A stretch of 64,000 nucleotides of DNA from Casuarina equisetifolia. Lineage: Eukaryota; Streptophyta; Magnoliopsida; Fagales; Casuarinaceae. The position numbers were made by a program, and so were the translations under genes. The DNA lies in assembly GCA_028551475.1 (NCBI GenBank), contig CM052356.1, positions 17,759,884 through 17,823,883 of the forward strand, given 5' to 3'. Of the stretch, positions 1 through 13,725 are shown in pieces. The notes below the pieces were generated by a model, which searched no databases, was not told the DNA's origin, and saw nothing but the letters and a program-made list of their open reading frames with translations. Position 1 is the first letter of the stretch. Each line of letters opens with the position of its first letter.

Positions 1-2237
1 CTAAATTTTTTTTAAAAACCCTTATAATGAAATATATATATTTCTAATAAATCAATCTATAAGAAAAAAAAAATTTACCTCAATCTCAAAGGTTTATATT
101 CTTTATTTATCCAATAAGAATTGTTAAAATATCAATTTATATTAACTCAATAAAATAGTCATACACGAGTTAGGTTCTCTTTATAATAAATTTCAAAGGA
201 TTGTTGGGTCTTCCAACAAAAGCCATCCAAGTTAGACCGCACGAAAACATGTGGAATTGGTGTTTTAGTTAGTTCCTTTCAAAGGATGCCGAGAAGTTTC
301 AAAGGCTTTAAGGTATAAAACAGCGCGTGCTGAGCATGGTCCACTGAGATCGGGACTTGCTGTCACAGCCTGACTTCCGTTGTCGTAATATTTCCATTTC
401 TTCTTATTTAACTTCCATTCATAGAAACTATCGTCGTAAAAAATTGGGAAAGATCTCGAAACTGATGAACCTTATCCTGGACTCCGGGATCCGTTACCCC
501 ATTGATCAACCTCGCTAGGCCAGCAGAAGAGTATTTCATCTTCCATATCAGCGAGCGCTGTTGACACGTGTTTTCTTCTATTTATTTATTTATTTATTTA
601 TTTCCAAACTTCCACGTGAGTGTTTAATTTAAAACTTCTTAATTTCAAATTTTATTAATACCCACAAGTGATCAATATATGTTTTCTTATTCATATTCAT
701 CAGTGGATCATGATGAAGTTTTAATATTTAAAATATATTTTTACTTTGTACTTTTATTTTTATCTTCATGCAATATTTTTTTTTATCTATAAATAGCGAT
801 GGTTAAAAAGTTTGATAATTTTATGACATAAAATATAAAGAAAGTTCAATTTTACTTTATATATGGGTTTTTTCTTATATCATCAGGTAATTTAAACTAT
901 AAGATTTTTACACAATATACTATACATGTTAAATTTAAATTTTATATCATGTTAAAAAAATTTTCATATATAAAATACAATAATCGATTCAATAGTCAGC
1001 TAATTTTTTTATAGAAAATTTTCAAATAATTCCAAAATATTCTATTTTGAATGTTTAATTGCAAGCTGTTGTTGTCTCGATGCAGAAAATAAAATAAAAA
1101 TACCATTTATTTTTTTTTTGATGTTTAATCGGAAGCTGTCTTGTCTCGATGCAGCGTGGTCAGGTTCCATAGACACCTAGAGCATCATCACCCACTTCAT
1201 GCAATTCACACCAATCAACAGCAACATTGGAACTATGCAACGAACTCTCCAGTCTATTCAAGGCTTTTTGACTACCTATTTAAAATGCCGAAGGAGAATC
1301 TTGATTAATATAATGGTTGCATGTCCAGCTAAGGTTGTATCGTCGTCAATTGTTATTATTATCGTTAATGGTAAATGGCGACGTGGGAAAGGTGTATCTT
1401 CTCTTGTCTTGTCATGGATTAATTATGCTGATACCCTCTAGGTTTCGTGACAAACCATCCACATGTACCAACCAAAGTTCTCACTGGAGATAGGAGTACC
1501 ATGTGCGTTGTTTATTTTCTTCAAACACTCTACCTAATGTCGATAGATTTGGATTAGATTATGCCAAGAACGGCCTACAATGTGCCAAGTAGCAATAATA
1601 CTTCGTTGATTATCAAAAGAGAAAGTCAACTTCTGTCGCCATGAGAACGCCAGCATAAAGAAAACCAAAGGTGTTTTTCATCGACCTGTATGCTCGTGAC
1701 CATTTTGAAAATCTGTGTAAATAAAAGAGAAAAAAGGGTATATTTCAACATTTTCCAACCAAAGTCTATTACGGATTTATGGGAGCTTAATAATTGATGG
1801 TATACAAAAATAATTGATAGGTTTAAGCTTTTTGGTTCAGCAATTATTTCCTTTGTGAATCCAACGTCTATTCATTGGTTGACCCCTTTATGCTATTTTG
1901 GTACTTATTCTGAGAACATGCGTCTTTGATTTTGTCTGATAGGAGGAAAGTTTATCGAGAATGTACGCTTTAAGACGAAACCACGAAGAGGAACAATGAA
2001 TCGGAGACTCATAGGCAGCTGAGCCCAAGCTCGCTGTGGAGAAGGATTGGGCCAACCCCGAATGGATCTGATATTCAGGCGAATCCTGTCCCGATTTGGA
2101 CATACCCTAAGAAAAAGATTTAATAGAAAAGCTGCGAACGGATAAAACAAGCCGCGAAAGAGATTCTGAGAGAAAAAAATCAGTTCGAAGCTCGAAGGTC
2201 CAAGAAACGAAGCTTATGAGGTGTGCAGGATAGGAAA
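1..2237. other. Intergenic region upstream of the RLSB-like gene
   Basis: AT-rich DNA with no credible gene. The open frames here are short, lack recognisable domains and lack splice context. A (TTTA)n microsatellite lies at about 580-603. The last 100-200 bases presumably hold the promoter and 5' leader of the downstream gene, but I see no clear TATA box. Confidence 0.6.
580..603. repeat. (TTTA)n microsatellite
   Basis: Uninterrupted tetranucleotide repeat of about six units in the upstream intergenic DNA. Confidence 0.85.
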
Positions 2238-5200
2238 ATGCCAGTTCTTTTTCGATACTGTACGTATCTTTGCTCCCCCAGCTATGCTTTGCCAGTTGCG
2301 AACTTTACTGTTGTATTCAACACTGTCCAAAGCAAAGCGTTTTCGAGCAACCCCAAATGCGCAGCTCCAAAACCCTCGAAGTTTAAATCATTTTCCACTC
2401 ATGGGTCTGCTCAAAGTCTGATAATTGCTAAGAATTTTCCACCTGGGGGAGGTGCCCAGGTTTCATTTTGCGCTAGAAATGACGTTTTTGATGGTTTTTC
2501 GAGTACCCAGTTGCCCGAAGAGCCTCAAAGCCAAGCTACAAAAGAGAAAGAAGAGCTTGAATTGCTAAATAAGCCTTCCCCAGTGCCTGCACATAATGGC
2601 GTTGTCTCAGAATTGAGCAAGGAATCTGAAAAACTCGATAAGGACGAGGCTTTGGCGCCTTTTCTTAAGTTTTTCAAGGGAAAAGAGTCTGGGGAAGAAG
2701 TTAAAGAAGAGGGAGGTGTAATAGAGGAAAAAAGTGAGAAGGACGACAGGAATGAGGAGACTAAGAAGGTCGCTATTGAGTATTACGAGCCTAAACCCGG
2801 TGATTTTGTCGTGGGGGTGGTGGTTTCAGGGAACGAGAATAAGCTTGATGTGAATGTCGGGGCGGACTTATTGGGTACAATGTTGACGAAGGAGGTACTT
2901 CCTTTGTATGAAAAGGAGATGGAATACTTATTGTGTGACACCGATAAGGACGCCAACGAGTTTATGGTTCGGGGGAAGATGGGAATTGTGAAGAATGATG
3001 AGGCCTTAAGCAGGGGACCGGTGACTGGAAGGCCTGTTGTGGAGGATGGAACTGTTTTGTTTGCTGAGGTTCTTGGGAGAACGCTTAGTGGTCGGCCATT
3101 GCTTTCAACTAGGCGGTTCTTTCGGCAGATAGCCTGGCATCGAGTGAGGCAGGTTCTTTTCTTGCTTTTTACTTTCTGTTTAATTGATTTGGAAACGTTT
3201 ATGCAGAATCTAGGGCTTGTACATGACTCTTTTTAGAGTTTTCTTTGGAAATTCCTTGTATGTCAAGACGATGTTAAGCATTTTCGAGAAGAGTTTTTTC
3301 CCCCCCCTTTTTTTTCAATCAAGATAAGTCATGAGACGATATAACCTCTGAAATAAGGCGGGATTGATTGATGACTATAGTTGTCATCTTCCTTGTACCA
3401 TTGTTACCACCTAGAGTAGCTGCTATTAGTTTTAAAATCTCTCATAGATGATTCTGTTTGACGATAGGATACAATTCTTTGTTTTCTATTGAGCAGATAA
3501 AACAACTCAATGAACCCATTGAGGTGAACATAATACAGTGGAATACAGGGGGGCTTCTTACAAGAATCGAGGTTTTTTCCCCCCCTTTTCTGTATGCCTG
3601 ATTTGAGTTTATTTACTTATGCATTTTGTCAGTGACTATTGTTTTTTGATATTTAATTTGCAGGGACTGCGAGCTTTTCTTCCAAAAGCAGAGTTATTGA
3701 ATAGGGTTCGCAGCTTCTCTGAGTTGAAAGAAAATGTGAGTTTTCTTCAAAGAATTATTTTTCATTAATCAGCAACTTGGTTTGTGTTTCCTTTTCTGCA
3801 TGATGCCCTCAACCTGTCATTCTACAATACTATCATGCATGATTGGCAGAAGTTATGAGAATTACTCAAACATTTGTTAGATGTGTCGAACTGATATGCC
3901 TATCTAATATAATATTCGTTCAGTCATTATAGTAATGTTTACTTTATCTTTTAATGGCTGCAGAAGATATTTGAATTAGATATAAGCTGATGTAAAAATA
4001 TAACAAGATTGAATTATTACTGTCATTACTGATGAGATTATTCAATCAAAAATAGAGGGAGAAATTGCATCATCTGGTCAACTGCTTGGCTACTATATGT
4101 GTTTTAGACCCTAATTTTGAGAGGTCCATTCGAGCTGAGCAATCTACTGCTTCTGCGTCATTAGCAAGCATCTTATATCAAATGGAGTTGAAAAAAAGAA
4201 GCATCTATTCAAACCTCCCAGGATAATATGTTTATTCTATGCCTCAAGGCTGGAGCTAGAGGTCTATTTGGGCACAGTGAATACTACCATTCCTCTTAGC
4301 ATGTCAGCTAAGATGGTAGGAATTTTTATTTTTGCATACTTGCTCACAATGTTGAAATTTCAGTAAAACAAACATCACTGAACCAAAAGAAATCATACAA
4401 CAGACCATCTGTTTAGCAGCCTGGCTACTGTATTTTTTTAGGCCGTCATGCAAGAAATATGAGGACGATCAAACATCACATACTGAAATGTTAGCTGTAG
4501 TGATAATTTTGTTTAGAAGCTTACGTAGTTTACTATGCTTTGTTTGTCTTCATATAAACTTAGGTTTGATGTGATCCTTATCTGCATTTTAGAATAATTT
4601 GTTTCTTTCTGATGTAGGTTGGACGGCAGATATATGTGCAGATTACTCGAATAGATGAAAATAAAAATGACTTAATATTGAGTGAGAGAGAAGCTTGGGT
4701 TAGTTTTTCTTATAGTATTTCGTGTGCTCTTGCTCCTTTTGTTGTGTGCAATCTCCTTTCTATTTCTTATTTAGTTTGCATCTTTTTGATTTTTCTGAAA
4801 AGTGCTTTCTATCCTTGAACCTAAATTTACAGGAAAAGTTATACCTCAGAGAGGGGACGCTTTTGGATGGGACTGTTAAAAAGATCTTCCCATATGGGGC
4901 TCAGATAAGGATAGGTGAAACTAACAGAAGGTAAGGAACTATTTTAATTTTCTTTACCCTGGAAGAGAGTTGAAATATGTGTTTTTCTTGATCTTTCCAC
5001 TTCTGGAAAAGAAAATATTCTCTGTGTGAGTTAAGATTAGAGCAAGAAGGCAAAGGGATAAATAGAAAGATACTGTGTGGAGGTTCTTGTAAAATGAAAG
5101 CAACATAAATGTGGAAAAAGACGACAAATATACACAAAAATGCTATATTTGGATAGTGTAATGAAAAGACTGATACCAAGATTGTGAAAACTGACAAGAA

Positions 5201-8200
5201 TAGTTGGTTTTTTTAACGTCAGTTGCTGGGATACTTCCCATGCAACAGTACTCTCTGAAATATTACGGGATATTGTGATGGTAGGAAAGAAAAGTTGCTG
5301 ATTGTGGAATAACCAGGAATGGGAAGATAGAGTGTCCGAGACAATTACTAGTCTATTATCCTCTCTCTATTTTCAGCTGCACTAATATACAGAGTTTGCA
5401 CTCTATCATAAAAGTGGATTTGTTTATCTGTTCATTGCTTGATAAAGAAGGTGTGATTTGGAAGAAAAAGAAAATAGACATAAAATAAGAAAGAAATGTT
5501 TCATTGCAGTTGGCATTTTTTGGGTTCATTTTTTTCCTTTGTCATGGAACAAGGAAGCTAGACAAACTGTTGAATTCAAAAGGTACCTGGCAAGTATAAG
5601 CTTTGAACCAAGAGGAGAGAGGAGGATAAAAAATTTATTTTCTTTATGAGTTGTCTCATAGGCTGTCTTTGGTGTGGCCGAACTTTTGTGCATTCCAGGA
5701 CTTTAGCATTATTAATGTTAAGCTTCAATTATAATTATGGTGTTTGGCAACCCACAGAAGTGGAAATAGGGGGTGATCCAAATGGCCGGGCTAGTGCTTT
5801 AACTTGGTCTATGTGTGGAAACAAAGAATTAAGGTTAATGTGCTGATCTAGAAGAAAATGGTGTAGGAATATTTGGAAGCAATGGAACTTACAGGTTTTT
5901 GGTTCCAGTGAGAGTATACTTACAATGCCGGGTAACATTTGTGACTAGGATTTCTGGGTACCAACAAGGATAAATTAGGATGGCGTCTGGACACTTAAAG
6001 AGTGCAATATTTGCACTGAAATATTAGTAATAAAAGTTATTTTTATCTGTCCATATTGGCTTGAATAGAAATTAAAAGAGCTCTGCATTAGAAGCTTCCA
6101 CTTGGGCAAGGAAAAGACTTTCTATGACCAGACAAGGTTAACACTAAACCTAAACCAGTATCAAATAGAGAAGCTTACTAACCAAATTCCTGATAACTTG
6201 AGATTAAACCTCTACTATTATGTCTATACCTAATTAAAGTATGCTTGCTTGCATCAGTAGAAAAAGATTAGTAGCTACAGTTGTAGATTTGCTCCCTGCA
6301 TATGAATTTCATGTTCCTTCTAATTTAAGGATATCTGAACCATATTAATAATTATAGCTCAGAAAAATGGTCTTTTATTATATTGGACGTCTGGTGTGAT
6401 CTGTTAGTGGATCAATGTGCTTTGCTAATTTTAATTAGGACGATAGGCATTGACAGAGCTTTGGTTGGTTTCTATTCTTTACATTGTGTAGACTTTGATG
6501 CCCTATAGATGTGAACATTTGCTTTATGGTTTTACTATGTTTATCGATAGTGGAGCATTGTCCTAAACTCTCTATGAATCACAGTGGGTTGCTGCATGTG
6601 TCAAACATCAGCCGCTCCCGAATTTCTTCAGTTGGCGACTTACTTACAGTTGACGAGAAGATCAAAGTTCTGGTTGTGAAGTCAATGTTTCCTGACAAAA
6701 TATCTTTAAGGTAATTGAGGGTTGAGTTCCTGGGCTTTTGATGTGAAAAAGATCTTACTTGTTGGGCATAATCATTTATTTTTGTCAGCTATCTGGAACT
6801 TACTATTTTTTGAATTAGATGTTGGTAAATGATGAATTAACACCTTACTTGATCCCAGAGTTGATTTTGAAGGATAAAATAATTCTACGAACTTGGGCAG
6901 AGCTCAAGTTGATATTTGTTAGTAGTTAGTTGTGTTTGCAAAGACATCCAAAAGGAAGATACCCTTTGTTCTGAACAAGTAAATTTCAATAGTTCATAGG
7001 TGATTTACAGCTGCCTAGATCATTAATTAAGTTCATTATGTTCTATCAATTTAAACTGTTAAGGTAACTGGTTATTTAATATGGTATTAGAGTGGATATT
7101 TTGAGTTCAACTTTGCTTTATAATTTATTTGTCATTTCAATTGGATGACTCACGCGAAGGATTTCACTTATTAAGAGATTAATTAATAAATTAATTATTT
7201 TCCATTAATTTCAAATTTTTGGTATAAAATGTTATTTAGCAATTAATGACTTAGATTCTCTCCTTTCCCTTCCCCGACTATCCACATAATCTTAGGTCCC
7301 CTTTCAGCCAGCTTCGTTACTTGTGCTTATTGCATTTCCTCCGTACTTGCACTATTTTAGTTAGACAAGTTGAAAAAAAAAAAGAAGAATCATTCTTGGT
7401 CATTGAAGTTTAAGCAAATTAAGAAGGACCCCAGCATAACTTACTTTCAGCCACAATGGTTTATGAGTTATTTATGGCATCCAAAAGAGTCGGCTGTAAT
7501 GGAGAAGCTGAAAAACTAAAGCTCGAATTACTGGGAGTTACAATCTCAATTGTATCTTCCTAACACTCGCAGACCATTTAATGGTTGATAAAAGGAGTTC
7601 CTCTGGCATTGGAGTGTCTGGTGGTGGTGATTCATAGTAATGATTGGAGCATTATTAGTTCAAAATTTGGGTGTCCTTTGATCCTGTGGTGCTGGTTCTT
7701 GTGGATTATTGGCACCTCATGGCAGATAATTGAAATAACAAGTGTGTTCAAGAACGTTTCCTGAAAGAGTGAGGGTATCCCCATTGTAATGTTTTACAAG
7801 TCATAAACCCCATTCTTGTTGGAGTTACCTGTGAAAAATTGGGCCTCTTGATTGTTTATATGTCATTGTTGGACTTGAGGTGTGGATGTTGGAATTCCGG
7901 AGGTCAGTATTTTATTTTATCTGATATTGTTTTGGATGTGGGGTTGTATCTTATCCAATTTAGGACACAATGGAATGATTTTGTATGAGTGAGTCGTTCA
8001 AGCCAATATCAAATCCTTCCACTGCCTGTCTGTGTATGCGAAATGAGTCGTGCAGTAAGCATTCAGGGTTTCAATTAATACAAGTGATTAATACAAAGGT
8101 ATCTGGTTTCAGTGATTTGTGGATATACTTGATAGGGACCAGAACAAAGACCACCATCATAGTATTTACTTACCGGTTTTGTGGTTGTCTTCTAGTGATC

Positions 8201-8839
8201 TGGAAGTTGTTTTATTTTGCTTTGCATTCCCTTATAAATTTGGTGGTCATTGAGGTTTGTTTATGATGTTGGAAAGCATGGGCTTCCAGGGAATTTAACG
8301 ATGGGTTTGATTTGGGCTCATTACCTGATAAAAGGGTAAGCCTTATAGTATTGGCCTAGATAATTCGTTGTGTTCTGCCTAACAAGTGACTGCCTTGACT
8401 GATTGTATTTCTCTTATCTCTTAGAACTTTTTTCGTTTAGGAAACTTCAATAATGATAGTGGAGCAATGTTGCTGGTATTGATTATTTTGCTTTTTTTGT
8501 GTTTCAGTATTGCTGACCTTGAAAGTGAGCCTGGCCTATTTATATCAGACAAAGAGGTATTTGTAATTTGTTAGTCATTGTCTGGGAACTGTGATTCCAT
8601 GGATGGTCTATACATTTGGTCTATCAAATTTTCTGAATTTAGAAATTACTTCATTTGGGCAGAAAGTATTTGCAGAGGCCGAACTGATGGCAAAGAAGTA
8701 CAGGGAAAAGCTACCTGCTGGTTTAGTCCCTAGCAAGTTTGAAAGCCCTCTAACCAGTACTTTACCTTTTGACAATGAAGCAAGCATGTATGCAAATTGG
8801 AAATGGTTCAAGTTTGAAGGAGAAAACAAACCACTGTGA
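2238..8839 (+). CDS. RLSB: Plastid S1-domain RNA-binding protein, RLSB/PDE338-like
   Basis: Seven exons join in frame into about 505 residues: 2238-3152, 3664-3735, 4618-4698, 4833-4930, 6585-6710, 8508-8556, 8663-8839. All six introns are GT-AG. The start is the first in-frame ATG after a stop at 2217-2219. The N terminus is basic, Ser-rich and transit-peptide-like, followed by an acidic Lys/Glu-rich linker. A degenerate S1-like segment begins near residue 186 (PGDFVVGVVV). A canonical S1 domain covers about residues 361-435 (GTLLDGTVKKIFPYGAQI, then GLLHVSNIS). The order and length fit the RLSB family, which binds plastid mRNA such as rbcL and is needed for normal chloroplasts (family knowledge). 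Plastid location is inferred. Introns 4 and 5 are long (1.65 and 1.80 kb) and contain no other gene that I recognise. Confidence 0.88.
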
Positions 8840-11800
8840 CCCTTGCAGTTACCCTGTGACATGGTCAGCTTGGTAATAAGGGAGGGCTCAGACCTGCTGC
8901 CCACCCTTGCTCCCGTTGCATCCGATAACAGCAAAAGTGAATCACTTATCTTTGGGCCATTATACTCTTTGATTCATGGAAATAAGATCAAGTTATAGGG
9001 CGTTGCATTTAGATCACAGGCCATATGAGAATCTATTTGATATGACTGCTTGATGTTTCCTTGTCCACAAGATGTCCCCCTTGTAATGTTCTATACAAAT
9101 TTGTACCATGATGAACAAAGCATTCTCAATTGCAGTAGCATAACCGTTTTGTTGGTGTTATTCTTGTTTTATCTATCGAAACAAGCAAATTCGTTTTCTA
9201 TGTATGATCAGAATCAGCTCTACTATTTACTTGCTGACTTGGATTTACTTTGGTGCACAGAAATTTCGTTTTGATCCAAGATAACTGCTCGGTCTAAGTT
9301 GGTTTGAAATCGGTTTTTGGTACTTTATCTTGCTGTTTAAGGAAATTTCAGTCAAGTTCATTGCTATATACAGGTTTTGCTTATGGTAGGTAAAAAAGTG
9401 GTTACATTTCTTGATCGTTGCATAGGCATTGAAGGCAAATGGGGGATGAAGTGATCTCGAGTCAATGATTAACTTATTTGATAGCTAGTTGAATAATGTT
9501 TACGGTTTGAAGCAATTAAAAAAGGCTCTGGTTATCATCAATCTGTCTGCAGAAAGGAAAATTATGGAATTTCAGGAACTATTCTCTCTTAAGAACAATG
9601 GATCTTATTATGAAATTCATCTGTGGCACTCAATCTTGTGAAAGAGAGACAATAGATGTTTCTTTTGGAGTACTGACCTGCTTTGCCGCCTCTGGTTTCA
9701 ATAAGCCTTGAAAAAATCGGGAGATGATGTCATGCGACACAAAATGTCAAAAAAATGGTCTGGTTTCCAGCAAGGTCCTATATCCTATTGACTCGGGAGC
9801 AGGATTCCAGCAGCATGTCTTCTATTTGGACTCTCTTTGTCTTGGTTCAGCAGTCCTACATGATTATCTCTTTTGTTATCCCTGTATTTAATAACGGCCT
9901 GCGCCGCATCTCCAAGGGGTAAGCGGCACCTCTTTTGTCATCTTCATGCTTTCTTACATTATGGCTTGAAAAGCGTCTTTATTTCTTTAAACGATTATTG
10001 TAAAGATAGAGAATCCAAGCCAAGTTGGCATGTTGCACCATAGTAGGGTTTGGGGCTCCATGAACATATTCTAAGGAAATCTATATGCCAAGAAAGCTGC
10101 CCCAAACATGGAGATGATAAAAGTAAAAGAAAAAACTACTGTAAAGTCGATCTATGGGGTGGAAAAAAAACATTACCTACCTACACCAGATGGTAATAAT
10201 CAGTGAGGCCCTCTTTTCAAACTAGGAGGGTAAATTGGTTGTTAATTACTGTTGAATCAAACTGAGACAGAACCCAGGAGATTTTTTAAGAAAGAAATAA
10301 CATATCTGAGTCTTGTGCTTGTGCTCTTTTTTCATTCTTCCATTCCCCGTTTCTGTTGTAGGCAGAATTGGGTATTAATGCATCCATGGATGTATAAGCT
10401 TCAAGCTCAGATTTAAGGAAACACCTAACAGAGAACTTTTATCTCTATCTCTACTAGACAGAACCTTGATTGCAATTTGGACATACTGTATAAAAGCTAT
10501 TTTCCTCCTTAGAACTGATATATAACAAGGTTTCATATATAAATGATACTGGGTAAGATTTAAATAATGTAAAATGCGACTTTTAGCGCCTCTCGTAGAT
10601 ACGTAGTGTGACTTTATAGATAAAAAAACAAACAGTTCCTACCATTGCGAGCAATAAAGAATGTACTGAGGCTACCAAAATGTTTTGGGTTAGGTTGTTG
10701 ACAGCCTTGTCCGTCAAAGACAACAACTTGGTTTCGTATCTACTGACCTGCAAAAGTACAGGTTTCTGTCCATGTTCGCGGGCTTAACTTCAGCTCCATA
10801 GCTCCCTCTTGTCTTTATGGGCTCACTAATGGGGTCATGCCAAGTATACTCATTATATCCTAAATAATACTGCTTAGAGAGAGGAGACTGGAATGAGACA
10901 CACTGCAGAGTTGAATCCCTGAGAGCACCCACTAAATCTGAGAAGCAGGTATTCTATTGTAAATACAATTATTGTACGTGCTGTTAGGAGACATGTAGCG
11001 GCGCATTGATGTCCTTTGAGCTGGATCCCTCTACACTCACTCACATATTTAATCTTAATTATTAAAAAATAATGATTGTCTTACGTTACTAATTTCTTAA
11101 TTTATTACTTCCTTATACGTTCAGCAGTTTCTTTTTTCTTTTTTTTTTGTTGGTTGATTGATTTTAAGAAAAGAAGTTGAAAATTTTGTAATATAATATC
11201 AAAGTTCAAATTAAATACTTATATATTCCAATTTTATCTCATTGTTCATAATCATCACTCGTAGATTAGTCCTCATTATTTATAGCTATAGCTCTGAATT
11301 TATCGAACCTATCACAATATTCAACTACTTTTCTTTATTATCCCAGGAAACATTATATGAGCGACTTACGTTTCTATCTTTCGCCTATCTGAAGTAAAGC
11401 TTTATTTTTTGGACATCAGTGCATGAGTTAACCATATGCTTCAACCTTAAGAAATGCAAACCCATATCCTGTCTTTCTACATTGTCGATCTTTTATGATT
11501 CTGCATGTGGGTGAGGCTTGAAAATGCTTAAAAATGCATCAGCTTTTGATTTGCTGTAACCTCATCGATGCACGACAACTTGGTACTGAAAAGGTTTTCT
11601 GCATCCATGATTTTGATGAAAAGGATCATCTATATTGCGTATACATTAATCAAAAAGATGCTTAACAATGTAAGTGGCCACTAAGACGAATGGCGTGCAG
11701 TATTTCCAGGAGACCTGCTACTGCTGCGGTATTTCCTTGATTAAGAGGAGTCCAATCATGTCATGCAGCACAGATAGTGAGGCTGTTTGTTTCCCGGTAA

Positions 11801-13725
11801 AACTTTCTTGTGGTCCGAAAATTGAACACATCATTAAATGAGTAATCAATGAAGCCCATGACAATCACTTGGGCCTTCAATGGGTATCCGAGCCCAATTA
11901 TTATCTGTTTTGACTTGAAGCAATCAAGCAAAGCTAAAAGTACAAACACCTAGGAGAAAACAAAGGACAATCACTAGGGTTTTGCTCACTTAATTTGAGC
12001 ACTCCTTCGAGTTAAGAACATGGGTCTCCTAAGAATGCCAATGAAAAGACTGTGATAAGGTTGTCTCCGGAGGGTCAGAACAGCCTTTTCACAGCATTGG
12101 TTGTCAAAATCAAACACCCAAATGAAGATTTTGAGACATTAATGGGAGATCTGTCTCGTGCGGCTGAACTGTTAGAATACAGTCAAAACCTAAAATGCCT
12201 ATAAAAAGCCCTAATCGTTACTTGTGCCCTAAACTATTCAAAAACCAGAGGCTTCCAGTTTCTCTCTCTCACGTGATCCTGGACATTTTCTTTTGCTCCC
12301 CTCCCAAAACAAACCCACATCCTATTCCTCGGTAATGAAGTTATCCATCCCAGAAAACTTCACCTCCCTATAGTAACCACACTGTGAAAACCATAAAAAA
12401 AAGTTACCCACCAATTTTAAACGCCAAATTTGGCCTCCAAACCAAATGCTCCAATTAAAACTTCCCTCTAAATCCACGCCACCTCCAGTCCTTTGCTTAG
12501 AATATCACTGAGGTCACGTTTTAGACTGCATAGATTATGCAGGAAAAAGACATTGAAATTGGTTTGCTTACTCCAACCCTTTACCTTTCACAATCTCCCA
12601 AGCTGCGTCGCTACCATATTATCATCAAAGTCTTCCTCTTCCCAAGGCACCTAAGCAGGCACTCTCACGGTGCCACTACCATGGACATGGAGCTCTGAAT
12701 CTTTTGCTTTTGTCCTACCCATTTTCCGGAAAAACTGACCCACCAACACCATTTCAAAAACAGGAATTTGAGTTTCTATTCAAGACTTAAAAAGACTTAA
12801 ATGATTTGTAATCCCACTACTGACTTGTTTACATAGTTCATGATTTGGGGGTTACAATATCCGTCATTTGCATGAAGGGTTGGTGTTGAGTTTAAACATG
12901 ATGTATAAATGGGTTAATGTGTCAGCCATGTGCTAGAAGATGTTATCCTGTTTAGAGTAACCCTGGCCGTTAGATCAAGCCGGTGATATAGCTAAATTCG
13001 GAAATGGGAATTTGTGCCTGAGTTCAGAGATGTTCCTGATCAATAAAAAGAATATAAGGAAGGAACAAGATTGGTGGGTCATATGAGCACCTCCACTGAA
13101 AAATATCGAAAATGCCCCCCAGGAAAGCAGAATGCCATTCTCCTCATCAACCGGTGTAAGGGCAGTTTGGGACACTAGCCAAACACCAGTTGCAGCAGAA
13201 CCATTACGTTGGTACTTAAATGGACTTCAAAATCTCTGTGACACAAACAAGGAGAGTCTCTCCAACTCGAAGCTGAAGCCGCCACCACCAAAACCGCTGC
13301 TGCGAACCCTGAAATCATTCCAACCATTTCAGTGTCATGTATGGAAGAGCTTGGACATAGCTTTTCGCCGCCGCCGCTACCGCTAGTTCGAGCAGAATAC
13401 CTTCCGCCGGAGTCATTTCCGGCTGCGGGGAGAGTGGTGGGCATTTTCCGGTAAGAAAAACAGAACTACAATATCGTTCTTTGACTATATTCAACACTAT
13501 GTTCGACCGAGAAGATTCATGACAATGACACCATCTTTTCTTTAACATGCATGGGTTCGACAGCGTAGTGTGAAGTGCAAGCGTCCTTCTCACATCGCTA
13601 ACCTTCCTCACATGGTCGTTGTCTACTAGAGTGGACTTTTACCTTCACCGCCGGTACCAATACCACCGCAAGAGCCATTAACCCAACTCCGTTTCTTGGC
13701 TTGCATCCATCACCAAGCTATTTTC
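8840..13725. other. Intergenic region between the RLSB-like and RGI5-like genes
   Basis: About 4.9 kb with no supportable gene. Scattered short open frames on both strands have no recognised domain and no consistent splice pattern. The last kilobase should hold the receptor-kinase promoter. A CT-rich stretch followed by a CACGTG-like G-box core near 12270 is the only motif that stood out. Confidence 0.55.

Noticed and set aside
1199-1441. 80-residue frame near the left edge
   Set aside because: No domain or codon signal; chance frame in AT-rich DNA.
10714-10932. 72-residue minus-strand frame
   Set aside because: No recognisable family and no neighbouring exons.
13132-13386. 84-residue frame upstream of the receptor kinase
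   Set aside because: Low-complexity, overlapped by open frames on the other strand, no start context or homology; likely leader or promoter DNA.
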